Shown: positions 26,801-38,800 of the stretch, one piece after another
How the letters are laid out: every line of letters begins with the position of its first letter
How positions within the stretch are numbered: the first letter of the stretch is position 1
Source of the DNA: Penelope pileata
Lineage: Eukaryota > Chordata > Aves > Galliformes > Cracidae
Reading direction: 5' to 3'
DNA: 64,000 nucleotides
Assembly: GCA_013396635.1 (NCBI GenBank)
Contig: WBMW01001713.1
Span: forward strand, 235,528-299,527
Made by a program: the position numbers and the translations under genes
Notes under the pieces: model-generated
Seen by the model: only the letters and a program-made list of their open reading frames with translations
What the model was told of the DNA's origin: nothing
The model's database searches: none

Positions 26801-29800
26801 TTTGCCCGCTGCTTGCCTTTATTTTTTGTTTTAATAAACAGGAATCAACATTCAACAGATAAGCTTCCTGTTAAGAAAGGCCAGAGGCTCCTGGATGGAG
26901 GCGAGCTTATGGCTCCTTTGTGCTCCTTTCCACATGGCGACCACCACAGATGTGTTTCTGTGCATCCTTTTTACTTTGTGAAGCTGTGCTGCCTGACCCC
27001 TAGGAAAAAACATTCTTCAGATGCTGGTTTCTGGAAGGGTGACAGAAGCTGGAGAGTACGCAGGCAGATTCCTCCCACCCTGCTCCCCAGGGCAGTGGTC
27101 ACACCACTGAGCTGCTGGAGTTCGGGAAGCATCTGGACAACATTCTCAGATATGTGCTCTGATTTTTGGGTGGTGCTGTGTGGAGCCAGGAGTTGGACTC
27201 AGTGATCCTCATGGGTCCCTTCCAACTTCGGATATCTTATATTTCTGTGATTCTATGATCCTGGAGCTTCTGGAGCTGTGAACCTCCTAGGTTCTGCCTC
27301 TGCTCAACCCATTTTCCAGACAGAAAATGCAAAGGAATTGGAGCACGACCTTCCTGGCACCATCCTAGGCCGCCGCAAACAGGCAAACCCTGAGGGAGTT
27401 AACTACTTTTCATGCCTAAATCTTGTATGAACAGGGCTATTTGTGCTCTTATTTTCCAGGGCAGCCACTGACCACAATGCTGATAACACCTCAGCAATCC
27501 TTAGGGAGTGGCTGAAGAACGTGCAGAACCTCTACCATGACGTGGAGTGGAGGCCGATGGAGGACCCGCAGTGAGTACTGCAGCGAGGGGCTGCCTGCGG
27601 CTGGTGGGAGTGTATATCAAATTTTCTAGATTTTCTGTTTTCAAACCAGGAGATTTACTAAGTCTCCAGGCATTAAAACGTGCATGTGGTTTTTTTTGTG
27701 GGGTCTGTCCCATTGAAACTGTTCTGTGCTCCACGCACGTAAGAAGGTCTCTGATTTCAGTGAAGCAACTCCTGCAGAACTTGGGTGAAGAAAGTGTTTT
27801 CCATTCGATTATTCAGCGTCTGCAGTTGCTCTCTTTGCATGGTAAACAAATCACATCAAAAGCTACGGGGATTAAAAACGGTTATTCTTTGTTTGCAAGG
27901 GAATAGAGAAACCATAGCCTTTTCCCATAGTTTCTCTGAAAGGTCTGTCCCTGGCATCAAACATTCTGAGTTTAGTTCTGAGCCAGGGAACTAAATCTAA
28001 TTCAGCACATTATGCCTTTGCACATGACTTGCAGGATTGTTCCTTTGAAATACGCTGTTAGGTTTAAGGACTACACCTCCTAAATGCAGAAATTCAGTGT
28101 TTGGGTTTTTTGTTATTAAGGTCAGCTCTTCCTTGTTTCTGTTCTGTTTTCTATTTATTCCACTAGGAAAAAGTACATTGGTTTCCCTTTGTTTTAGACT
28201 TGCTTTTACTTTCAAGGTCCTTCTTGTGGTGATATGACATTTGTTGTGCAAACCTACAGGGAATACTTGTTTTATTGAATTATTTTTTTTAAAAACCTTC
28301 AACTGGAGTAGAGGCTTCTTAATCTTTTCAAACTTGGGTTTTATGTTCTGTAAAAAAAAAAAAAATTGCAATCCTTAGCTCCTTCAGTGGCTTTTGCTGG
28401 CACTGTTTCCAGGCCATGAATGCTATCATCTCTCTCAGGGGTCTGCCCCTAAGCTTCCTCCCATCTCTGTTACAAAGATTTGGCCTTTGGACCTGATCCT
28501 GAGAACAGAGACACACACAGAGCTTTGCTCCCGTGATGGGGCCCCTGGGGCTGGGTGTTTGTAGATTTAAGAGGTGTTACCGGGATGTGTTAACAGTTAG
28601 TAATAATGCCCAGAACCTGAGGGTGCTGTTCATCTTCACGTCCTCAGCTGTGTTGATTCTGCTGTCTTTGTAGACTTACGGCCTAGCAGAGGGCTTCCTA
28701 CCAGAGGGTCAGATGGGGTGAATCAGCCTCAGCTCATGTCAGTTGGGTAACCTCTGCCTACGTCACCTGGGGGCCTGATTTTTGATAGTTCTATTTCGCT
28801 TGTGGCCACTTGGTTGGCAGGAAATGCTGCTCGTTCTCTGCTGCCCTGTGTACACATGCCAGCATGAAACTTGGAATCATTTTCCCTCAGAACCACTCTT
28901 CCACTCTTTTATTTTTTCTCTGTCTCTTGAGTTGCCTGAGGTGACTCCAATGCTGTTTTCTTTTGCAAGGAAGGCAGTGAGAGTACTGTACTTTTTTGAT
29001 TACTTTCTCTGCTAGGTCCTACCCAGAAGAAATTGGGCCGAAGCATTGGCCGAGCTCCCGGTTCACCCACGTGATGAAGCTCCGACAGGCTGCCCTGCGC
29101 GCTGCACGGGAGAAGTGGTCAGACTACATCCTGGTAAAGAAAACGCTGTGTTTATGAACTGTCCTGGGGCTTTCCAGGCAATCCTGATAGCTGGGGCTGA
29201 GGGAAGCAGCTGAGCAGAACGGCTGTGGGAAGGTGCGTGCCACCACAGCAGCAGTTAGGGTGGTGTTCTTGCTGCCTCTGAACAAGGTGAAGGTGTGGGG
29301 TCTGTTTTTTAGGAATTCTTCCTGATCCTCTTCACAGAATACATCCACCTTGAATTTTTGGCATTGTTATTTTCCCTTGCATCTTCTTTGCCTTGTGCTG
29401 GAGGAATTCTCTGGAGTCAGAGGGAAAGCTTTGCCCCTTTTTCCATCTCATATCTTTGTCGCGGGGCAGCTTACCTTTAACAGACACGTCCTGTGGCATC
29501 AAGACCACCAGCTCAATGGGTTTTGCCAATCCCTTGTGCCTCTGGCCACTGCGTTCCCTAGCAAGCATCAGGGGAAGCATATGGTTTCATCTAACAACAA
29601 ACTTTATTTTCTCCTCCTTCTCTAGTTTATCGATACAGATAATTTACTGACCAACCCAGAAACCCTGAACCTGATGATAGCAGAAAACAAGACGTTGGTG
29701 GCACCGATGCTCGAGTCTCGCTTCCTGTATTCTAACTTCTGGTGTGGCATGACGCCCCAGGCAAGTGACCCGATGAATGGTGCCAGGTAACTGTAAGCTG

Positions 29801-32800
29801 TGTGTTTTCAGAGGCCTCCTGCACTGTGTCTGTGAAGCAGTGGGCATGGTTTCTGTTCTGTGGGCTTTCCCCTGTGTGTGTGCCATGTGCACTGCTCCCT
29901 CTTCTGAAAAGTAACTGCTGGAGCTCTGGGGCATGTTGTGAGGATCCCAAACCCGGAGTGTGGGGTGTCTTTGGGAAAGGACTGTACATTTACAAGGAGT
30001 CTGGGAATAAGGGTAGAGAGGACACTGCACAGTTTTTCAGGGTTTGCTTTTAATCGGGCTGTAGGCATGCGCGGAGCGATACACGCTGTGTTGGGTGTGC
30101 AGGCCTCATCTGAGCCTCCCTCCCTTGAAAAAACTGAATCTTGAGGAAGCTGTGCTAGATTTGAGTGATGCTGCTCCTAACCAAAAGCCTGAGGAAGTGA
30201 TACAATCCCACAAAATACATAAAAAAAAAAAACCCAAAAACCAATATACCCGCAACCACACCAGTATTTATTTGAGGTAGTTCCATATGTTTGTGTAATG
30301 GCCTTAAAACAGAATTTTAGACTAGCTTTCCTGTGTACTGACGCTACTCTGAGAGGAATTTGCTTTTCTTTCTACAGATCTCTGTTGTATGTAAGTTATT
30401 TTTCTCACATGTGAGCTAGGTTTATGCAGTCGGGCAACACCCTTTGCCTTGAAGGGAGTCTCTGTGTGTGTGCTCAAGTGTGTATGTGAAAGGCAGAAGT
30501 GCTAAGCCTAGAAATTAGAGCTTTGTGTTACCTTCTCACAAATTACAGGAAAAATAAGGTAGAAAAATGTGTTAGTAGAAATAACATTCTTTCTTTAGAG
30601 ACAGAATGAGGTTGAGCTGTCCCTTACAAGTTGATTGTACAGCACTGTGGTGGGCTGACCCCAGTGGGCAAGTGGGTCCAGCAGGATGGAGAACTCGAAG
30701 GACAACAATGACAGAAAAAAACCACCAACAACAAACAAAAGCCAGGCTGAGATAAAGACAGTTTAATTAGTGAAAGAACAAAACAAACAAATGATGCAAA
30801 AATAGTCACTCACCATCAGCAGACTGATGCCCAGCCAATCCGTGAGCAATTGTGGAGAAGCTTTGGAAGGTCTCCCCCTGGTTTTATTCCTAAGCATGAT
30901 GTTTGCTGTTATGGAATATCACTGTGATCCATTTGGGTCAGCTGCTGAAGCTGCCCGAGGGGCGGAGTGAGAGCAGGGTGCCTCAGTGCTGCACGGGCGC
31001 TGTTCAGCGATAGCTGAATGTTGGTGTGTAGTCAGCACCGTGCTGGTCGCCGCTCCAAACCATACAGGCTGCTGTGAGGAAAATTAACTGGGTAAACCTC
31101 AGTAACAAGATGAGATTTTTGATCTTTTCTCCATTCTGCTGCCATCATATCACAAAATCACAGAATCACAGAATTGCAGGGGTTGGAAGGGACCTCGAGA
31201 GATCATCGAGTCCAACCCCCCTGCCAAAGCAGGTTCCCTACNTATATATATTGTCGTGTTTTGGGGAGACAGGATCCTAAGCTGTATATCTCCTAACCTA
31301 GCAGGAGTTTTTTCATTCTCCTAAAAAATTTGCCTTTTCTGCCCATGTTTGCCATGGGAAGTTTCAGGATTTGCTTTTTCCTTCCATCCCTGAGTCTTGT
31401 TTTTCCTTTATTGTAGATACGAGCTTGCCCAACTGCACAGACAAATTTAAGCCTGAGCTGTGGATACATCTGTAAGCTTCCCTGGGGCAAGTGAAAGTGA
31501 GCGCTTCAGAGGGGCTCTGCAGTCCTACCCTTCCCTGCCCTCTTGCTTTATTCTGGAGAGCTGACCAGACACTCCTTGTTGTCATTACTGAATGAAGCAA
31601 AGCACGTACCAACCCCTCTCTTCTGTTTGCCTGATGTAAAACATCATTGGGTTGGACCAAATGTCCCGATAGCAGGGGTTTGTAGCAGATGCCCAGGGAA
31701 CAGTGTAAGAAAATGGCAAACGTGTAAGTGATACTTCCACACAATATTTTTCCATCCTTTAAAAATCACTTTTTCTAAGACTTCTCAAAGTAGATATTTG
31801 CCTTTAAAACTCTCAGTGATACTTTCTTTTGCAGAAATCACTGTCTGAATCCTTTATTTTTTGGAAACTGTGCCATCCTATGGCATGGAGTTCCAGAGCT
31901 CAGGCTGTTCGAGTGTAAATAGCAGGAAAAGATCCTGAACTTTCCAGATTCTTGGGAATTAGATATATAGATAAGATGTTTGTGGGAAGGTGTTACTTCA
32001 TTTTGTTTTTTATTTTAAAATTGAAATGAAAACTTCACAGTGAAGGCATTTTCCTGTAGGTTTTTAAGGTTACCTACTGAGACAGCCAGGTTTTCCACAG
32101 ATGTAAATCAGCATTTCTCCACCCTGCCTGTGTGCACCAGCCTCAGCCCTGGCCCCTGGTGTTACCTCGCCAGTAGGAAGTTTCCATTGATACCAGCGTT
32201 AGCTGCAAAGAGAAGAGGGAAAAAAACCTAGCAGCAAATGCATCTTGCAGAATTCGGGGAGGAAAAAGCTGCTCAAATAAAAGGAAAGTTCCTACTCTTT
32301 TCTTTTTTATTATTATTATTATTACTATTTCATTTTAGTTGGTGCTGCTTGTTTTTGTGCTGGCAGCCCCACGTCTTCATGCTGCTCTCAGCTGTGCTGT
32401 CCCTGGGGCTGTGGGGAGGGATAGCAGCTGCAGCACGCCCTGGAGCACGGCCTCTGGCACTGAGCAGCAGCAAGCCAAGCCTGGCTCCAGGCAGCTTGAC
32501 ATTTAGCTGTGGTGGAGCCAGCTGTAGGAAAGGACAGCTACTGTGTTGACAAGTTGGAGTCTTTCTTGATGACACACAATTTATGATCAGCTTCAAAGCC
32601 CTAAAACCCTGTAGTGAGTGCCTGGAGGAGGAAGGATTCGTTTCCAGCATCTTTTACCTGTGGGCATTCTCCAGTGTCTGTTCAAGGTTGGATGTCTTAA
32701 CCCTTTATTCAGTGGGAATGATAGGAAGGACTCTGCCTGCTCACCTGATCAGACTGGCTGTGTTTGAGGGATGTGGTCCTAAACAAGGCGCTCAGGAGGT

Positions 32801-35800
32801 ATTTGAATGGGAGATGGGGGATCACAGGTGCATAAACAAGCAGACACACCACCCTTCTGCACAAGGCCAGGAGGAAGGAGTTCTGCAGTGGTTTGCTTGG
32901 CTGTTGTTGTTAGAACACTCATGGAAAATGTAACGTAGAAGTAGCTTCAGCTTATTTTAGTGACTCATCATTCCTGTGAATACCAGAACCTACTCTGGAT
33001 TCAGCTATCAGCCGTGTTCAGCTGTCTAACTGGTGCATTAAGACATTCTTTCTGAAGGAATTCGATATATTTATTTCCCAAACTGATACCTTTGGATGCA
33101 TTGCACCTGCAAAACTAGCTGTGAGTGGCACACTGTGGGTGATGGCTCACAGGGCTGGAAGGCTTAAAAAGCTTTGGGTGCAGAGAAGGGAGCCAACTGA
33201 AGGGCCTTCCCCAGAGACACTCTGTGGGGAGAGCTCAGGAGCAAGTATTAAACCTGGGATGGAGAGAGCAGGGATCATGGCACAGCTGATGGAGACCAAG
33301 GTGTTGCCTTCCCTGCAGCCAAGTAAATGGTTATTTTTTTAAAGTCATGTTGAGAAATAATGTGTAGGTCCTATTCTGACAGGCATGGAATGCCCTTTGT
33401 GGCCGTTGAACACGGAGAGTGCCACAGGTGCTCAGCAGCTTCCAGGATCAGACCTGAGAGTCTGAGTGCAAAAAGGGTTTTTGGAGAGCCAGGGGAATAC
33501 AATCCCAGTTTTGAAGTACCCTTGATTTTGCAGTGGCAAGGTTTGAATTTCCAACAGCTACTAAAAAAGAGAGAGGGAGGGTTGATCTTTGACTTCTGGG
33601 ATGGGAATTGTTTCTAAACACTTGACTGAACCCTTTCCAAATGGAGGATACTTCAAAATTGGAGAACTGGGCGCTGATCCAGCTCTGCTGTGGAGGACTG
33701 AGGGTGAGAGCTTTTGCTGGAGAGCATCTACAAAACAGATCTCTTGTAACAAGCATCCTGCTTGTGTTTGCAGGGCTATTACAAAAGGACCCTGGATTAT
33801 CCCTTGATCCGGGAGTGGAAGAGGACAGGATGCTTCGCTGTCCCGATGATTCATTCCACATTCCTCATTGACTTGAGGAAAGAGGCCTCCACCAAGCTGA
33901 TGTTCTACCCACCCCACCAGGACTACACCTGGAGCTTTGATGACATCATGGTCTTTGCCTTCTCCAGTCGCCAAGCAGGTGTGTCCAGAGCCTTTGCTGG
34001 GGAGGATTCATGTGAACGTGCAGATCTCTGCTTGGGGCTTGGAGACCAAAAAGCTGTATGTTGACTTCAGCAGTCAGTCTGTACCCTGCTGCTTTCCTCT
34101 TTTGAATCTGCTGAGGGGTCTCCCAGAGGATATGGTGCTATTCTTGGGACAGGGGCTGTGTTTCAGAGACAAAATACATGGCACCCACCTTTGGTTTGTT
34201 TCACAGCAAGGCAGCAGTGAACAGAGGTGAATGTTGTGAGACTAGAAGGCATTCTGAAGTCTGTAGGTAAGGTACCTGAAGTCAACACTTCAGGAGACCC
34301 CCTGAGGAAGGGGGGACAGGGCAAGAGGCTCTTTTCCACAAGGACTGCTACACCTTGAAACAAAAAACAAGCTGCTTACCCACAGTGCTGACGGTGCCTT
34401 GGTTCACAGCAGCTCAGCAGGAATTGTCCATGAGTTGTGTTTCTGTTTGTTTTAAAGCAGAAGCAGTGCAGCTTCCAGGCTGTGCTAAGAGGAAATCTCA
34501 GCCAGGTTAGAGCTGATATGTGAGCAGTAAAATCTCTGCCTATGTGACACCATTTCACTGGTACTTGAAGAGAGCCAGTCAGCAGTGAGCTGTCCTGAGA
34601 CCCTTGGGGCATAGTGGAGAGAAGCTGTGTCCCACTCTGGTTGATGCCAGATCCGCCTCTGACAGGGGAGGGTTTCAGTTGGACCTGAAATGCAGGAGTC
34701 CTTCCAGGCTCAGTCACAACCTCAGTGTCCTCTGCTCTGTTCTGGAGTGGCTATTGGTGTTAGCAGAGCTCTGGCTGTCCCAGAGGAAATGTTGCATTTC
34801 TAAAATGCTACCACTGCTGCTACTTGTACTGGTGGTGAGGGTGTTAAGTCCTATTTGTTCCTGGAGAATGGATCTGGTGAATATCCTGTGTCCTGTGAAG
34901 CAGGACTATATGCAGTGCTGTCAGAGCTGAGGGGATGGGTATGTGTTTAACGACAACCTGTGTTTTTCTGTGGCCCTGCTGTGTTGAAAGGGGAAAAATT
35001 AAGACTTTATAATGAAAAAAGGACTGATGAGACTTCAGCAGCACCAGCGACGTGTGCTTCTGTCCAGAGCTTCGTGACGGGTTTTGCTGGTCTGCTGGGG
35101 TGAGATGGTGCTGTCAGCCCCCTCCCTCATAGCAGCACTTCGTGCTTAAAGGGAAGAGTTGTTTGTGAGTCCTTTGAGTGATGTGCAGCTGGTGTTACCT
35201 TTCTTCTGTTTGTAGAAAAGCCAAAGTTATGCAAGAAGGAAGGGGGGAGAGATGAGAAAAAGTGAAGTATAACTTGTTGGTAGTCACCTCTGAAGATGAG
35301 GCAGGCAGACCAGACTGCTTTTCCCACCATTTCCAGACCAGCACAGCAGCCACCAGCTGTTTGCAGCATTCCTTTTCATGATGTTTCTGGTTTGAAGCCC
35401 TTGGCAGTGCTGCAAAAGCTGGTGTTGTCTTGGCAGGCTAAGCAGGGCTTCTTTAAACTCAGCTGAAAAGGGATGAGGGGCATAAAGTGAGAAAGACAAG
35501 TGGTAAAGGAGAGGCAGCAAGAGGTGAAATTACAGCCCTTAGGAGACAGAGGTAGGTAGGGGAGGGGAGGAATGGCCTTGCTGGGCCTTTAGAGCCCTGC
35601 TGTAGAGGTTCAGGACATTGGTACATTGACTCCAGAGGAGGAAGGAGGCTTAAAGTCTGGGTAGCAAAGTAGGCTCCTTTGGGTCTACCTGCCCTGCTTC
35701 TGCCAGTTCTCCCAGAAAATGACATCCAGTGAGCATGGTATTGGCATTGCATTAGCTCCCACTGCTTAAGAAATATTTCAGGGATTCAAACCCATCATTT

Positions 35801-38800
35801 TTTCCTTCCATCCCAGAGCAGTTCAGTTTTTTCCAGTACTGACCCATGACACGAAAGCCAGTGCTTCAGCACGCTGGCCCGTTAGTCTGTTCAGATTGCT
35901 GGCTTTTGTCCCGGGCTGAGGCTTGTCACCCTGGATAAAAGGATGACATCCAAGTTCAGAAATGTGCAAAACATATGGATTTGAGGTAGATTTCTCTTCG
36001 GAGGAATTTCACTTACTTTGCTATGATGTTGGGCTGACTCTGTAAAGCTGCTCACACTTGCAAGATAGCACTTAGCCAGACAGGTCTGCTGAGCTCCGCT
36101 CCAGCCTGAGGCTCTGAAGCCCTGGAGGTAGCCAGCAGGAAGGTTGAGTTACAGGGATATGGGGGAGTGTAGGTTGTCTGAACATGGCTGTGGGTTTGAG
36201 GCATATGGTTGTGAATCCTGGTCGCTGCCTTTCAAAGGCTACTGATGATACAGGTCTCTGTAGCTGGTCTGTCGCCTGTAGCAGTAATCATTTTTATTAT
36301 AAAAACAGCTGGAGAGTGAGCCCTCCTCCCTGTTCTACGGTAGCTTTACTATTTCAAAGTAGCCTTTATCCCAGAAGGAACAGAAGTATTGGCGTGAACC
36401 TACCCAGACTGAGTTTAAGCCAGCGGAAGATAAGAGCAGAGATCAGTGAGCCAGATAAGTTAGTTGATTAGATCAGTGCCAAATCAATTAATGTCAGCAG
36501 GTAGTATTGTTTTATTCTGCCACTCACCTTAACTCCAGCTGACAGCTGAATGTGTTTTGGCAAGTAGTGCAGCCAGCAATTTGCTTGCAGAACTTAAAAT
36601 GGTAGAAACACTGGGGTCATTAATGCAGACAATTCCGCCCTCCTAAAAATACCAGGAGTCGAGGGGGCTTGTACAGGAAAGCATCCACACCCCAGGTAGT
36701 GTCTGCTTTTCGTTTGTTTTCTAGAGGGAGAGGAGTGTTTGTGCATGTATCATTAAATAGGAAAAATAGGCAGAAAATGCAGAAAAGCTTCCAGTTTTTC
36801 ACTGTCTTTTAAATCTCCTTGGCCAGTGGTATGGGTTCTAGCAGCTTTCAGATTGTGGTTAGTTAACAAAGGACCTTACCAGAGCTACAATGAAAACAAC
36901 AAATATTTTCCCTTGCCTTCCTTGGGTGCAGCTTTTGAGCACGGTGCCTGAGGTGACACCAGGCCCAGTGCTGCCGCTGGTATCGTTGATAACGAGCAAA
37001 CTCTTGGCCAGCCCAGGGGGAGCCAAGCTCTGCTGATAGGCGTTGCTGGGACATCCCCGTGAGGAAGCTCAGCAGGGAGTGAGTCTCTCCCTTGCAAAGG
37101 GCTCTGCTCAAAGAAGAGGCTTTGCATCCTCCCTTTGTTGAGTACCTTTGGATTCAACTCTTTGAACAAGCAGTTGTGAAAGCTTTTGAGTAGAAGGAAG
37201 CTAGGTTATCGCTTTTCTGAAAGCATCTTTCCTTCTTGATGGTATCTGTAGAGTTTTCATCTTCAGGCCGCTGTAAAAAGTGTTCCTGGAGAGAAAAGGA
37301 CTGTGTCTGGTGGTAGACGTGGCATTTCCAGGATGGTTATCAAACATATTCCTCAATGAACTTCGCGACTGCAGCCCTTCTGTGTTTCAGGGGGCACTCC
37401 TGCCCACTTTTGAGTGAGAGTGCCTTAACCTTGAGCTTTGAAACCTGCCCATTTTCCCTGTCTTTGAGACCCATTGTCCCACCTCTGGTTTGGACGTGAT
37501 TGGTGAGCCCTGAGTCCGTGCAGGGGGAGCAGCTCCATGCCACGTGATAGCTGCTGCCTGTAGCACAGCTGCTGATGGAAACCTGTTTGGCTCCTGTGCC
37601 AGCAGCTTCATCGCTTAAGGCTTTCTCAGACGATGGAAACCTGTTCCAGTCCCATGCTTCTGGCTCTGGGTCTGTGAAGGGGTGGTGTTAGGTGAGGTGC
37701 CAGATATGAGCAGTGCAGTTGGGTTTGGGCGTGGGGATTTCTGTGGTACTACTGGGTTTTCTGCAGTAGTCCTACTGTGTGTGTCAGGCACTGCTTTTGC
37801 TCAAGGCCAGTTCTGCCCTCTGCTGTAGAATTGCTTTTATACTTGGAAGGCAAAGGCCAAAAAAGACCCTTTCTCTGCTCTAAGCTCCTACCTTTTTGTT
37901 GACATGTAGCCACAATCAAGGCTACATGTCAACAGAACAGTGAAATTGGCTGATTGCCTGATTGCCTGTCTCTGTTTTTATGATCCTCAGGAATTCAGAT
38001 GTTTATCTGCAACCGTGAGCACTATGGTTTCCTCCCCATGCCCCTGAAGTCGCACCAGACGCTGCAAGAAGAAACGGAGAACTTTGTGCACACGCTGATC
38101 GAGGCCATGAGTAAGTGGCAGTGCTCTGCTCTGACGGACCCCCCCAGTCAGTGGTTGTGGAGGTCTCCTGCCAGCGGTCCAGCTCTTCCCCTTGGGAGTG
38201 TGGGAGGATTTGCATCCTGATGTGTTCTCATGCTGTTTTGATACTCAGGTTTTCCAATTTTCACAGAGGTAAAATCCACCACCAGGTGAACTCCATTCAC
38301 AAAACCCCTCAACTTCCCCCCATCAAGTGAAGAAACCCTTCTTTAATGGGGAAAGGATGCTGCAGAGCCTCATCCTTGCCATGAGGTCTGTCTGGTACCT
38401 GTGTGCTCGCCTCTCCATCGCACTGTGGGTGCTTCCTGCCGCAGCACTGACCTCACATCCCAGCTCCCTGCAGCTTTAGGCCCGGACACATGCAGATACA
38501 TCATACAAATTAAGCATGTGCATCAAGGTGATGGTTGGGATCTCTCCTCTCTTTCAGTTGATCGTCCTCCCATCGAGCCTTCCCAGTATGTCTCTGTTCC
38601 TCCGAAGCACCCTGACAAGATGGGATTTGACGAAGTAAGGAACTATTTTGCTGTTGTCGTCTTCCCATTCATTACTTTTTGTAGCTGAGCTTCCAGATGT
38701 TTCCCCTGGAGTATATTATGTTTTTACATAATTAATTCTTTCCCGATCACTCATTTTTGGACTTGTGCCATTCCTTCTAAATCTGACTCTGCAGAGCAGT

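Larger units (their letters stand above)
294..27459 (+). other. COLGALT2 intron 1 (27.2 kb)
   Basis: GT-AG intron splitting the W85 codon. It contains several CR1 fragments, a CAA microsatellite, a dispersed direct repeat (19.4 and 23.8 kb), an A-rich tract and one unresolved base (6267). I recognise no other gene in it. Open frames of 100-267 codons occur on both strands but have no recognisable domain or consistent codon pattern, apart from the CR1 frame at 18.2 kb. Confidence 0.85.
29761..33773 (+). other. COLGALT2 intron 4 (GC-AG)
   Basis: Begins GCAAGT and ends TTTGCAG. It holds an ERV-type solo LTR, a reversed young CR1 end, an unresolved base at 31242 and a (TTA)n microsatellite. It is the most repeat-rich intron of the gene for its length. 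Confidence 0.85.

Noticed and set aside
29787..29792. Alternative GT donor for COLGALT2 exon 4
   Set aside because: It would add 26 nt and break the frame with exon 5; the GC donor gives a perfect join.
37897..37934. Intron 5 hairpin as a microRNA precursor
   Set aside because: The 15-bp stem is too short for a normal Drosha/Dicer substrate.
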